A stretch of DNA of 64,000 bases from Verrucomicrobiota bacterium (GTDB taxonomy: Bacteria > Verrucomicrobiota > Verrucomicrobiia > Opitutales > Opitutaceae), in NCBI GenBank assembly GCA_023416735.1, contig JAEZGX010000005.1, positions 62,001 to 126,000 on the forward strand, read 5' to 3'. Positions within the stretch are counted from its first letter, which is position 1. Each line of letters opens with the position of its first letter. The notes below the pieces were generated by a model that worked only from the letters and a program-made list of their open reading frames with translations, was not told the DNA's origin and made no database searches. A program made the translations under genes and the position numbers. Shown here one piece after another: positions 33,232-43,900 of this stretch.

Positions 33232-34284
33232 ATGCGTCTTGTTCGTCGCATCGAGTTCCTCGATCATGTCCGTGGCGTGGCCATTCTTGGCGTGGTGTTG
33301 TTCCATGCCGTCGAGGCGAGCTATGGGCACACGGTCTGGCAGGAAGGCCCCGCGTGGCTTCGCCCCGCCTCGCTCGGCAGCCTGGGTGTGGCCATGTTCT
33401 TTGTCGTATCCGGTTTTTGCATTCACACGAGCCACGTCGTTTCCGGGGAAAATGGTTTCGGCCGCTTCTTCCTCCGTCGTTTCTTTCGCATCTATCCGCC
33501 TTATCTGCTCGCGCTCACCTTGTTCGCCGCAGGACGCGATTTTTCGATGCCACAACTCGTGAGCCACGCCGGCTTGTTTCATAATTTCGACGGCCGCTGG
33601 TTTCAGGGTATCAATCCGTCGTTCTGGTCGATTGCCATAGAATGGCAGCTTTACTGCGTTTATCCCCTCTTCCATCTCGCCGCTCTGCGATTCGGATGGT
33701 CGCCGGTTCTCGCGGCGCTCGCGATCATCGAGATTTCAATCGTCCTGCTCGAGCGAGTTGCCGGACTGCCCATCGCCATCCGCCACAGCGTTTTCGCTTA
33801 CGCCTGCTCGTGGTCAATTGGCGCCGCGTTGGCGGCCGCTTGGTTGCGCGGATCGCCGCTGCCCTTTCGCCATGTCTCGCATCGCATCCTCTGGCCGGTC
33901 CTCACGATCGTCCCGGCTTGCTTCGCTCCGGCGTTCACTTCGTTCTCCTTCCTCTTCGGAGCGCTCTCCACCGCGAGTTGGATCGCGTGGGCACTTTCTC
34001 GTGAATCTCTGCCCGCAGTCGGTCCGCGGCCTGCCTTCCTCCCGTTCGTCGGGGCATGCAGTTACAGCATTTACCTCCTGCATCAGCCCTTGCTGCGCGC
34101 ATGGTCGATGCCGCAACTTCCGCCGCTTCTAAATCTTCTCTGGCTGCTCCTCGCGAGCGTTCCGATCGTGCTTCTCGGACACGCCGCCTATCGTTTCGTC
34201 GAACTGCCCAGCATCGCGCTGGGAAAAGCGATCTCCCGCGCCTTGCTTCCCCATCCTGAATATCGCGCGGCGCCTGCACCCTGA
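33232..34284 (+). CDS. Membrane acyltransferase, acyltransferase-3 (OafA-like) family
   Basis: A 350-residue integral membrane protein with about ten hydrophobic segments. The family signature is 'RIEFLDHVRGVAILGVVLFHAVEASYG', carrying the catalytic His and the R-x10-H pattern. 'FFVVSGFCIHTSH', 'RRFFRIYPPYLLAL' and 'FWSIAIEWQLYCVYPLF' follow. These proteins move acyl groups, usually acetyl, across the inner membrane onto periplasmic O-antigen or exopolysaccharide. It acts at a different place from the two cytoplasmic hexapeptide acyltransferases of the island. Confidence 0.88.
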   Translation: MRLVRRIEFLDHVRGVAILGVVLFHAVEASYGHTVWQEGPAWLRPASLGSLGVAMFFVVSGFCIHTSHVVSGENGFGRFFLRRFFRIYPPYLLALTLFAAGRDFSMPQLVSHAGLFHNFDGRWFQGINPSFWSIAIEWQLYCVYPLFHLAALRFGWSPVLAALAIIEISIVLLERVAGLPIAIRHSVFAYACSWSIGAALAAAWLRGSPLPFRHVSHRILWPVLTIVPACFAPAFTSFSFLFGALSTASWIAWALSRESLPAVGPRPAFLPFVGACSYSIYLLHQPLLRAWSMPQLPPLLNLLWLLLASVPIVLLGHAAYRFVELPSIALGKAISRALLPHPEYRAAPAP

Positions 34285-34335
34285 CTCTCCGCCGCCGCCC
34301 AAGGCGCTCCCCCCAAGCCGCTCGCGCGAACACCC

Positions 34336-36954
34336 ATGCCTGTTCCGCTTACCCCACTCTCGATCGACTTCGCCGCAAGGCCTGCGGACGAGGTTCCGCT
34401 GAGCCCGCCCCATCGCCGGGCGCGTGTCCTCGCGTGCTGGTCCGGAATTCCCCTCGGCATCGTGGAGGTTTCCGCCCGCGCCGGAACCATCCGCACCAGC
34501 GACGTCTTCGACGCGCTCATCCGCACGCATCCGCACGCGTTGCCCCGGGAAGCCGTGCGTCGCGCGCTTCTCACCACCGGTATCCGCGAGCGTATTACAG
34601 CGACCGCAGCCTCTTCTCCTCGCGCTTCGCTCGCAACCCCTGCGCTGCAGCTGTCCGTAATCGTTTGCACCCGCGATCGACCGGACGATCTCGCACGCTG
34701 TCTGCTCTCATTGTCCGCCCTGGATCCGGCGCCGTTCGAGATCCTGGTTGTCGATAATGCTCCTTCGACCGACGCCACGGCGCAGCTGGTCCGCGACCGT
34801 TTTCCTTTTGCCCGTTATGTCCCCGAACCCGTTCCCGGCCTCGACCACGCGCGCAATCGTGGGATCGCCGAATCGACGGGCAACATTGTCGCTTTCACCG
34901 ACGATGACGTGGTCGTCGATCCCGGCTGGGTCGGCGCGCTCGCACACACGTTCGCTGCCGATCGCAACATCGCGCTCGTCACCGGCCTCGCCGAACCGCT
35001 CGAACAGGAAACCGACGCGCAGATCTTTTTCGAAAACTACGGTGGATTCGGACGTGGCGCCCGCCGGGTCTATCTCCAAGCCTGGCCCGATCGCCCGCTC
35101 CCGTGGACTCTCGTCGGCGCCGGTCAACTCGGCGCAGGCGCCAACATGGCCATCCGCCGCGATGTGCTCGCGCGCGTGGGCGGATTCGACCCCGCGCTTG
35201 ACGTGGGCACTCCATCGTTGGGCGGTGGCGATCACGACATGTTCTTCCGCGTTCTTCGCGCGGGGGGCCTCTGCGTCTACGAACCTGCTGCCATTGTGCG
35301 TCATCGCCATCGCCGCACCACCGCGGAACTCGAGCGCCTGCTCTATTCGTATGGCCACGCAACGCGCTGCTTGTTCGATCGCGAAGCACTCAACTTCCCC
35401 AGCGATCAATCCGCCATTCGCCAGCTTCGTCGCTGGTGGTGGCGCGAATGGGCTTGGGAACGCCTAAAACGCTCCAGCTTCCGACCTCCCTTGGTTCCAC
35501 TCCGCTTCGTCTGGTCGGAAATCAAAGGCTATCTCGACGCCGCAGGAGCTTACCGGAAAGCCCGCGCTCGCATCGTTCCCGACGAGAAACAACGTCCCGA
35601 TTCTCCTTACACATCCGCTCCCCTCTCTGACGCGCCCGTTCGTTCCGATCGCCGCCTCATCTCGATCGATATCTCCGAGCCTCTGACGGAACTTGACGAA
35701 GCCGCCAACGTCGCGGCGGTCGACCTGCTCGTCACTTGTTTCGGCCGGCCGCTCGGCTCCGTTCGCATCCCGTCGTTCGGTCAAACGCTCTCCGCGCAAC
35801 GTCTCGCCGACGAGATCGCGCACATGCTGTGGTATCAGCTGCTCGATCTGCATCACTGCGACACGTCCGCCGCTTACTTCGCCTTTCTCGATCGCGCTCG
35901 TGAAACATTCGCGTCCGCGCCGCGCGATCAACCGCTGTCGCCGTCGCGCACGGCCACAATCATCGTCACCACCTGCAACCGGCCGGAGCAACTGCGCCGC
36001 TGCCTCGCTTCACTGCGAACCTTGCGCACGTCCCGCCCGCTTCAACTCGTCGTCGTCGACAACCGGCCTCACTTGAACGCCGCCGCTCCGGTCCTCCTCG
36101 ATTTTCCAGGAGTCGAGCTCGTCCTCGAGACTCAGCCCGGCTCCTCTGCCGCGCGCAACGCCGGTATCGCTGCCGCGCGGGGCGAGTTCATCGCCATGGT
36201 CGACGACGACATGCACGTTTCTCCCGACTGGATCGAGCGCCTCCTCGCTCCATTCGCGCGGGACGATGTGATGGTGGTGACCGGAAACACGCTGCCCGCA
36301 CGTCTCGAAACCGAGGCCGAGCGCCTGCTGGAGGTTTACGGTGGATTCGGACGCGGCTTCTTTCCTTTCGATTTCGACCGTGCCTGGTTTCACCGCCCGC
36401 GCCGGCGCGCAGTCGCGACGTGGAAAATCGGCGGATCCGGCAACGCCGCGTTCCGACGCGAGGTCTTCAGCGAGATTGCGCAATTCGATCTCACCCTCGG
36501 CGCCGGCGTGCCCACCGGTGTCGGCGAAGACACCAAGCTCTTTTACGACGTCCTGCACGCAGGATACACCATTACCTACGAACCTGCCGCGGTCGCCTGG
36601 CATCATCACCGAATCGAGATGCGCGAACTCCGGCGCCAGCTCTTCGCATACAGCAAGGGCCACGTGGCTTATCATCTTCGCACGTTTTCAGACTACCGTG
36701 ATGGTCGTGCGCTCGTCCGGATCTTCGCCGAGCTCCCGCTCGCGTTCTTCCACCGCACCGTCGAGCGCCTTCGTGGCCGCACGGAATACCCGCTTCGCCT
36801 TCTCTGCCTGGAGATGATCGGCACCCTCTTGGGCCCCTGGGCCCTCTGGCGCGCCAAGCGCCTCGCCGCCCGGTATCGTCGCGCCACGTCCCGCATCGTC
36901 ACAAACCCGGCCCCGGTGAGTGGCATTCAGCCGGTCCTCGAAACCCACTCATGA
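34336..36954 (+). CDS. Twin GT2 glycosyltransferase with repeated accessory module
   Basis: An 872-residue protein holding two complete GT2 domains. The first (about residues 100-390) has 'LSVIVCTRDRPDDLARCLLSL', 'EILVVDNAPSTDAT' and 'FTDDDVVVDPGWV'. The second (about 545-850) has 'ATIIVTTCNRPEQLRRCLASL', 'LVVVDNRP' and 'MVDDDMHVSPDWI'. Each is preceded by a module of about 90 residues with a 'G.PLG.V...' core: 'ACWSGIPLGIVEVSARAG' and 'VTCFGRPLGSVRIPSFGQ'. The same core occurs twice more in the protein at 40941-44501. It may synthesise a two-sugar alternation. Four-base overlap with the permease gene follows. Confidence 0.85.
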   Translation: MPVPLTPLSIDFAARPADEVPLSPPHRRARVLACWSGIPLGIVEVSARAGTIRTSDVFDALIRTHPHALPREAVRRALLTTGIRERITATAASSPRASLATPALQLSVIVCTRDRPDDLARCLLSLSALDPAPFEILVVDNAPSTDATAQLVRDRFPFARYVPEPVPGLDHARNRGIAESTGNIVAFTDDDVVVDPGWVGALAHTFAADRNIALVTGLAEPLEQETDAQIFFENYGGFGRGARRVYLQAWPDRPLPWTLVGAGQLGAGANMAIRRDVLARVGGFDPALDVGTPSLGGGDHDMFFRVLRAGGLCVYEPAAIVRHRHRRTTAELERLLYSYGHATRCLFDREALNFPSDQSAIRQLRRWWWREWAWERLKRSSFRPPLVPLRFVWSEIKGYLDAAGAYRKARARIVPDEKQRPDSPYTSAPLSDAPVRSDRRLISIDISEPLTELDEAANVAAVDLLVTCFGRPLGSVRIPSFGQTLSAQRLADEIAHMLWYQLLDLHHCDTSAAYFAFLDRARETFASAPRDQPLSPSRTATIIVTTCNRPEQLRRCLASLRTLRTSRPLQLVVVDNRPHLNAAAPVLLDFPGVELVLETQPGSSAARNAGIAAARGEFIAMVDDDMHVSPDWIERLLAPFARDDVMVVTGNTLPARLETEAERLLEVYGGFGRGFFPFDFDRAWFHRPRRRAVATWKIGGSGNAAFRREVFSEIAQFDLTLGAGVPTGVGEDTKLFYDVLHAGYTITYEPAAVAWHHHRIEMRELRRQLFAYSKGHVAYHLRTFSDYRDGRALVRIFAELPLAFFHRTVERLRGRTEYPLRLLCLEMIGTLLGPWALWRAKRLAARYRRATSRIVTNPAPVSGIQPVLETHS

Positions 36955-37751
36955 GCGCGCCTCGCACCGCCTTGCTGCTCGAACGCCGGCGTTCATTCGA
37001 ACACGGGCTCGACGTCCTTGCCGTGCTGGTGAGCCGGGACTTGAAACTACTCTACAAGCGCTCGGCTCTCGGCTTCGGCTGGGCGCTGCTACACCCGCTG
37101 ATCCAGGTGTGCGTCTTCGTCCTGATCTTTCGTGGCGTGCTGGGCGTAACCGTCGAAAACTACGCGTCGTATGTCTTCATCGGCGTCCTGGTGTGGGGCT
37201 GGTTTCAAACCTCCCTGGCGCAAAGCACCTCGCTCATCACCAGCAGTCGAGCGCTGCTGCGTCAGCCGCGTTTTCCTCTTTCGCTTCTTCCGCTCGTCGC
37301 CGTCGCGGTGCGCCTTTTCCATTTTTCCCTCGCGCTGCCGATCCTCGTCACACTGCTGTGGATACAAGGCATTCGCCCGACATCTGCCTGGCTGGGTATT
37401 CCGCTGCTGATCGCCATCCAGTTCGTGTTCATCACGGCGTTCGCGCTCCCCCTCGCCGCCCTCAATGTCCGCGTGCGCGACACGCAGCATTTCATCGGCG
37501 TTGTCCTTCAACTCGCGATGTATTTCACGCCGATTTTCTACAGCATCGAGTCGCTCCCGGCAGAGGTGAGACGCTGGCTCGAGATCAATCCCATCGTTCC
37601 GCTGCTCGAGGGCTGGCGCACCATTCTGCTTCACGGCGACTGGCCCGACCCGACTCGCCTGGGAATCCTCGCGGGCGCTTCCGCGGTATTACTTATTCTG
37701 GGACACCGGATCTTCATGCACCAAAGCCGTCGCTTTGTGGAGGAGTTGTGA
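36951..37751 (+). CDS. ABC-2 polysaccharide export permease (Wzm-like), second copy
   Basis: A 266-residue permease with six hydrophobic segments. The N-terminal 'DVLAVLVSRDLKLLYKRSALGFGWALLHPLIQVCVFVLIF' is the typical ABC-2 O-antigen exporter start, and 'YASYVFIGVLVWGWFQTSLAQSTSLI' with 'LPLAALNVRVRDTQHF' follow. It overlaps both neighbours by four bases (ATGA in front, GTGA behind), so its production is coupled to the glycosyltransferase and ATPase. It is only distantly similar to the first permease at 10488, arguing for a separate transported glycan. Confidence 0.9.
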   Translation: MSAPRTALLLERRRSFEHGLDVLAVLVSRDLKLLYKRSALGFGWALLHPLIQVCVFVLIFRGVLGVTVENYASYVFIGVLVWGWFQTSLAQSTSLITSSRALLRQPRFPLSLLPLVAVAVRLFHFSLALPILVTLLWIQGIRPTSAWLGIPLLIAIQFVFITAFALPLAALNVRVRDTQHFIGVVLQLAMYFTPIFYSIESLPAEVRRWLEINPIVPLLEGWRTILLHGDWPDPTRLGILAGASAVLLILGHRIFMHQSRRFVEEL

Positions 37752-39004
37752 ACTCGCCCGTCTTGATCGAGGTTAGCGCTGTCGGGAAGCGCTTCGCGCA
37801 TCGGTCCGCGGGCACACCGCCGACATGGCGGAATTTTCTGCGGGGCTGGCGCCAACCGTCGCGCCCGCCGTTCTGGGCGCTGCGCGACATCTCGTTTTCC
37901 GTCCGCGCCGGCGAAATGCTCGGCGTGATCGGACGCAACGGCGCGGGCAAATCCACGCTCCTCAATCTTCTCGCCGGGGTCATCCAACCGACCGAAGGCC
38001 GCCTTTCTGTCCGCGGCCGCATCGGCGCGCTGCTGGAATTGGGCGGCGGCTTCGCCGACGATCTCACGGGTCGCGAAAACGCCATGCTCGCCGGTGTAAC
38101 CGCCGGGCTCACCCGTCGGGAGGTGTATTCACGGTTGGACGACATCGTGGCTTTCGCGGAACTGGCCGAGTTTCTCGACGATCCGGTCCGCACCTACAGC
38201 ACCGGCATGCGCATGCGACTGGCGTTCGCCGTGGCCGTCCACACCGACCCCGAAGTGCTGCTCGTCGACGAATTCCTCGCGGTCGGCGACCTTGCATTCC
38301 AAGCCCGCTGCCGTTCACGCATCGCCGAACTGCGCGCGCGCGGTTGCGCCATCGTGCTCGTTTCGCACGGCATGGGAGATGTCCGCGACACCTGCGACCG
38401 GGTGCTTTGGCTGCGTGATGGCGAGATCGCCGCCTTCGATTCTCCGGATGTGGTGACCTCTACCTACGAGGCCGAGATGCATCAACGCACGATGGAACTC
38501 TCGCGGGCCACGTCCCCGGGTCGCGTGCGTGCCCCCGGCGGATTCCGCGGCAAGCGTGTGGGTTCGCGCGAAATGGAAATCACCGCGGTTCACCTTCTCT
38601 CCGGCTCCACGGTGCGCTCCGGTGCCGCTTTCTCCATCGAGATCGCCTACCGCGGCGGTCGCGCTGCGCTCACGCCGATCTTTGTGGTTTCAATCACGAC
38701 CGAAGACGGACGAGTTTGCGTCGACACCAACACCGAGGCCGCTCGCCTTTCCACGGAACGTCTTTCCCCGGCCGGCGCCATCCGCTTCACTATCCCGCGT
38801 CTTGAACTTGCCGCCGGCCGCTACTTCGCCAACGCCGGCATCTTCGATCGGGATTGGGACCACGCTTACGACCACCACTGGCACGCGTATCCGTTTTGCG
38901 TGGACGGCGCTCCCGCTCACCGGGGCGTCATCGCGCCTGCCTGCCAGTGGGACGTCGCCACGATCGCCCCCGCTCCGGCTACCGCCGCGGCTTCCTCTCC
39001 CTAA
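37748..39004 (+). CDS. ABC transporter ATPase with Wzt-type C-terminal domain, second copy
   Basis: A 418-residue ATPase. Walker A is 'GRNGAGKST', the signature is 'YSTGMRMRLAFAVAVH' and Walker B is 'VLLVDEFLAVGD', with the switch His in 'VLVSHGMGDV'. After about residue 255 a beta-sandwich follows ('MEITAVHLLSGSTVRSGAAFSIEIAYRG'), as in Wzt proteins that read the chain end. The GTG at 37748 overlaps the permease stop; the frame runs further upstream, but only as a shadow of the permease. The stop TAA shares one base with the next ATG. Confidence 0.9.
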   Translation: MNSPVLIEVSAVGKRFAHRSAGTPPTWRNFLRGWRQPSRPPFWALRDISFSVRAGEMLGVIGRNGAGKSTLLNLLAGVIQPTEGRLSVRGRIGALLELGGGFADDLTGRENAMLAGVTAGLTRREVYSRLDDIVAFAELAEFLDDPVRTYSTGMRMRLAFAVAVHTDPEVLLVDEFLAVGDLAFQARCRSRIAELRARGCAIVLVSHGMGDVRDTCDRVLWLRDGEIAAFDSPDVVTSTYEAEMHQRTMELSRATSPGRVRAPGGFRGKRVGSREMEITAVHLLSGSTVRSGAAFSIEIAYRGGRAALTPIFVVSITTEDGRVCVDTNTEAARLSTERLSPAGAIRFTIPRLELAAGRYFANAGIFDRDWDHAYDHHWHAYPFCVDGAPAHRGVIAPACQWDVATIAPAPATAAASSP

Positions 39005-40965
39005 TGAAAGCCAGCCTACATGTGGTTCTACGCCGGCTCTCTTGGTTTTCCGGAGTGCTCGCAACCCCGTTTCTCTCTCTGTTCGGCAACGGCTTCGACG
39101 CCACCGAAACCGATCGTGCGTTCTTCGATCGCGAGATCACGCAGATGATGGAGGACCATAACGTTCCGGGCGTCGCCGCGGTGCTGGTTCGCAGCGATGG
39201 CGTCGCCTTCACCGCCGGCTACGGATTCGCCGACCTCCAACGGCGTTCGCCTATCGATCCCGAGCAAACCGTTTTTCCTTTGGGATCGATCTCCAAGCTG
39301 CTCACGAGCATCGCCGTGCTTCAACTTGCCGAAACTGGCGCGGTCGACCTCCACACCGACATTCGAACCTACCTTGATGAGGTGTCGATCGACGACCGCT
39401 TCGACACCCCCATCACGCTCCACCACCTGCTCACCCACACCGATGGCTTCGATGCCCGTTGGCTGGTCGGTGGCGCTGCGCGCGTGCCGGAAAAAGTGCT
39501 TCCGCTTTCAGCCATGGTCTCGCGTCTCCCGGCCCGCACACTCCCTCCCGGCGAGATTTATGTTTACAGCGACGTCGGGCTCACGCTCGCCGGGCACATC
39601 GTCGAACATGTCGCCCGCCAACCCTTCTCCGACTACGCCGACGAACATATCTTCCGACCTCTGGGCATGACGCGCACCACCTTCAGCCCGCACCGCAAAT
39701 TCTACTCCCGCGATCGCGCGACCGGTTACGAATACGACCGCCGGGGCCGCTTCCGCGCCACGCCGATCGTTTATCCTCACGCCAATCCCGCTTCCGGCGT
39801 CACCGCCCCCGTAGCCGACTTGGCCCCGCTTATCGGGGAACTTCTTCGCGGTTTTCGCTCCGGCACGAGCACCTTGCTCAGCTCGCAATCGATCACGTGG
39901 ATGGGCACCAAACGCTTTGCTCATCACCCGTCGTTCCCCGGCACCGGTTACGGTTTTTACGAGTTCGTTCATCATGGCCGGCGCGCCCTCGTGCACGGCG
40001 GCATGCTGCCGGGCTTCACCGCCGTTCTCGTTCTCATTCCCGAATCCGACATCGGTCTCTGTATCGCCGCGAACCGCTTCGACCTCATCGCCTCGCTCGA
40101 AGACGATCTCTTGCGCAAAATCGTTGATCGCTTCGCTCCCCCGCCTCAACCGGTCGTCGCCGTCGACGCCCCGCTCCCCGAATCCCCGCCGGTCGCTGTC
40201 GACCTCGCCGGCACGTATCGCTGCGATCAATACTCGCACTTCTCCATCGACAAGATCTTCGTCCTCGCCGGCCTCGCCAACGAGATCGTCGTGGAAGCGC
40301 AAAGCGACGGCAGTCTTCTTTTTCAACCGCAGGGCTCACGTTGGCACCCGATCGAGCCCCTGCTTTACGAACGCGAAGGTTCGGCCGAACGCGTTCGATT
40401 TCAAATCGACGACGAAGGCCGCGGCCAACGCATTCTCGGTTCAGTGCAGTTCATGTCGTATCATCGCATCGAATTCTGGGACGACTACCAGCGACACATT
40501 CCGATCGGCGCTACCCTCATCGCACTCACCGCCATCGGAGGTCTCATCGGCACGTGGCGCCTGAGCTGCTGGCTCGGCTACCGCGGCGCAAACTGCGGCC
40601 GCGCCATGCATCTTCAGCGGCTCACCGCGATGCTTCTTCCCGCCACCATTGTCCTGATGACCGGCGGGCTCGCGTGGGTGTTGCGCGACTTGGAATTTCT
40701 TTCCGCCGCTTTCGGCGAGCCGCGTTCAATTGCCTGGCTGCGACTCATTCCCCTCGGCACTGCTACCGCCGCCCTGGTTCTGATCGTTGTCGGTATTAGG
40801 TCCATCCGGCGCGATGCCGTTCACCGCCTCGAGTCGTGGACCTATGTCGCATCGGCCACAGCCGCGTTTCTCCTCATGCCGTTTCTCATTCACTGGCAAC
40901 TCGTCCGCGTGCCGGCTCCGGTCGTGGCATTCGTCGTCCGATGGCTCTCACCGTCAGTATTATAA
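39004..40965 (+). CDS. Membrane-anchored beta-lactamase/class C-like serine hydrolase
   Basis: A 653-residue protein. A hydrophobic N-terminus ('WFSGVLATPFLSLFG') is followed by a class C beta-lactamase/penicillin-binding fold. The S-x-x-K motif is Ser95-Ile-Ser-Lys98 in 'FPLGSISKLLTSIAVLQLAE', the second motif is Tyr188-Ser-Asp in 'VYSDVGLTLAGHIVE', and 'LVHGGMLPG' matches the third (H/K-x-G) motif. The last 150 residues hold about four transmembrane segments. Such enzymes act as periplasmic esterases, peptidases or acyltransferases rather than true beta-lactamases. Its place in the export operon suggests glycan ester editing, but this is inferred. Confidence 0.8.
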   Translation: MKASLHVVLRRLSWFSGVLATPFLSLFGNGFDATETDRAFFDREITQMMEDHNVPGVAAVLVRSDGVAFTAGYGFADLQRRSPIDPEQTVFPLGSISKLLTSIAVLQLAETGAVDLHTDIRTYLDEVSIDDRFDTPITLHHLLTHTDGFDARWLVGGAARVPEKVLPLSAMVSRLPARTLPPGEIYVYSDVGLTLAGHIVEHVARQPFSDYADEHIFRPLGMTRTTFSPHRKFYSRDRATGYEYDRRGRFRATPIVYPHANPASGVTAPVADLAPLIGELLRGFRSGTSTLLSSQSITWMGTKRFAHHPSFPGTGYGFYEFVHHGRRALVHGGMLPGFTAVLVLIPESDIGLCIAANRFDLIASLEDDLLRKIVDRFAPPPQPVVAVDAPLPESPPVAVDLAGTYRCDQYSHFSIDKIFVLAGLANEIVVEAQSDGSLLFQPQGSRWHPIEPLLYEREGSAERVRFQIDDEGRGQRILGSVQFMSYHRIEFWDDYQRHIPIGATLIALTAIGGLIGTWRLSCWLGYRGANCGRAMHLQRLTAMLLPATIVLMTGGLAWVLRDLEFLSAAFGEPRSIAWLRLIPLGTATAALVLIVVGIRSIRRDAVHRLESWTYVASATAAFLLMPFLIHWQLVRVPAPVVAFVVRWLSPSVL

Positions 40966-43900
40966 TCCCCGCCCACAACGCGGCTGCCACCCTCGCCGGG
41001 ACCGTTGCGTCCGTGCAGGCCCAGACGCACGCGCAGTGGGAGATCGTCATCGTCGAAAACGGTTCGAGCGACGACACGCTTCGCGTCGCGGCGGAACTCG
41101 CCGCGCAAGATCCGCGTATTCGCGTCGTTCGCAGCGCAGCCAAGGGCGTCAGTCCTGCGCGCAACTGCGGACTCGAGCTCGCCCGACACGACTGGATCCT
41201 CTTTCTCGACGCCGACGATTGGATTCTTCCCGGTCATCTCGCGGCCCTCACGTCGATTCTCGCCGCCCGCCCTCTCCTCGACGCCGTGCACTGCGGTTGG
41301 CGCCGTGTCTCGCCTGGCGGCGAAACGCTGGTCGAACAAATCGGCCCCACCGACGAGGACCTCTTTCCCGTCTTCGCGCGCACCTGCGCCTTTGCCATTC
41401 ACGCTTGTATCGTTCGCCGCAGTGCCGTGCTCGAAGTCGGCGGCTTCGATGTCACCCTGCGCACCTGCGAAGACTGGGATGTGTGGCAACGCATCGCTCG
41501 TGCGGGTGCACGCTTCGCACTGCACCCCGAGATCCTCGCCATTTACCTCGCCCGTCCGAGCTCCGCTTCGATGGACGGTCATCAAATGTTGCGCGACTCG
41601 CTCAAGGTGATCGCACGCGCCTTCGAGCGCGACCCCCGCGTGCCGCGCCCGCTGCCCGCGTATGCCGCCGGACTATCTGCGGAAATCCTCCCCGACGCCT
41701 GTCTCTATAGCTTGCTTTGGCAGGCCGGACTCGTGCTCGGAGCCGGCCAGGATGCCGCCTCGCTTCTCCAGTCTCTTTCACGCGAATCTCCCGCCAGCCT
41801 CGAAGTCGACGGCGCCGCATCCACCCTGTTCGACGCGATGCGGCTCCCCACCGCGTGTCCGCCGGGCGCCTGTTGGCACCTCCATTCGCAAATCCTTCCC
41901 CGCCTCCAATCTTTCCTCGCTGCCCTCGAGAGTCACACCGGCCAAAGAGGACTTGGTCGCAGCATCCTGGTTCAACTCGAACGCCACACCGTTCGATCGG
42001 CCAAAACATCTCGCCCTTTTACCGCCGGAAACACGCACGCCATTACTCTCGAGGTCACGCGCACGTTCCCGGATCTTACCTTGCCAGCGCCGATCGACCG
42101 GTTGCACTGTGCCGTCGAACTCGAGGGACAACCGCTGGGCGAGCTCGAACTTCCCGTCTGCGACGGCCTCGTTCCGGCCGATATTCTGGCCGACGCTGTC
42201 GCTGCCGAATTCGCTTGGACTATTCTCGGCCGCTTCTTCGCGCGCACGCTCTACCCGTCGCTCACCGTTCGCCGCGAAGGTCCCGGATACTCCGTTTATC
42301 GCGGTTCCCATCGTCTCATTCGCGACATTCCAGTTGACTCGCTTCCCGCCGACACACTCCACGACCACATCGGCTGGTCTCTCTTTATCCAGGAAGCTTG
42401 GGGACTTCCCCAGCCTGCAGGTGATGCGTTCTATGCGGCCGACACGATCGAGCGCCGCAACGATCCACGTCATCTCAAAAGCCCCGACTCCGAGTGGCTC
42501 TCGATCGACCTGCTCGACCCGCTACCAGCTTCGCGCCGCGTCCAACCTCGCCTCGATCTCGTGCTGACAGTCGCGGATTTGCCGCTGTGTCGGACCCGTG
42601 CGATTGTTCCTCGCCGCATCCTTTCTTCGGATACAATCCGTGCAGTCGTCACCACCGAGGCGGGTTTGGAGTTATGCCGCGTCTGCGTGCGAGAGGCCCT
42701 GCTGCAACGCCCGATCCCCACCCGTCGCACGCTCCGCCAACTCCTTGCCGACGCCCGCGTGCTTCGCCGTTCTCGTATCCACTTCAACGGTATCCCAGCC
42801 GAGCCCACCCCAACTCCGCCGCTCCTTCCGCCTTCGCGTCTCGCCATTTTGCCACGGTATCCATCCACCCCTTGCGGCTCGAGTGGATCCCGTCGTGCAC
42901 TGCTGCCACGCGGCGTCACCAGCGAAGCGCTGCGGCTCGCGTCCACGCAGGGCGTATCCGTGGTCGGCCATGCCGCGTCCCCTGGCACCATTCTCTACAG
43001 TCCCGAACTGCTGCTGCGCTCTCCCAAACGACTCGCTCCGCCACCTCGCGCAACCAAACCTCTTCCTCCTTCCGACCCCGGGTATTTCGACCAACTTTTC
43101 GCGAGCCGTAGCGACCCGTGGGATTACACGTCGGACTACGAGCAAACGAAATATCGCCAGACGCTCGATCTGCTCCCGTCGTCGAAACCTCGTCGCGCGC
43201 TCGAGCTCGCCTGCGCCGAAGGCCATTTCACCGTTCAACTCGCCCCGCGCGTCCGCGAACTCATCGCGACCGACGTAGCCGCAACCGCCGTGCAGCGCGC
43301 GCGAGAACGCTGCGCCGCCTTTCACCACGTTTCTTTTGAACAGCTCGACCTCGTTTACGACCCGCTCCCCTCGGGGGTTTTCGATCTGATCGTTTGCAGC
43401 GAGGTTCTCTATTTTGCCGGAACCCGCGCCAACCTCGAAGTCGTCGCCGCCAAATTCGCCCAAAGCCTCGAACCAGGCGGCCACATCATTCTCGCGCATG
43501 GCAACGTCCACGCCGACGACCCCACGCAACCAGGCTTCGACTGGGATCTTCCTTTCGGCGCCAGAACGATCGGAGAGGTTTTCTCCGCCCATCCCGATCT
43601 GCATCTCGCCCGCGAACTTTCCACCCCGCTCTATCGGATTCAGTTGTTCCGGCGCCGCCAGCCTTGGCTTCGCAACCTCGTGCTCACGCCTCCGCGTCGC
43701 ACGGCGATTCCGTTATCCGCCCAGCTTCCCGATCACGTCGCTCGCCAAGTGATTTGGAAGAGTTCACCTCCGCCGGTTCCTTCCGCCGCCCCGACGGCAC
43801 ACACGGCCCAGCTGCCCATTCTCATGTATCACCGGATCGCCGAGGACGGTCCGGACGCTCTCGCGCGCTATCGGCTCGATCCCGCGCGTTTCGAGCAGCA

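Noticed and set aside
39004..40965. Antibiotic-resistance beta-lactamase
   Set aside because: The fold motifs are shared by many esterases and peptidases; the long C-terminal membrane part and the operon context point away from resistance.
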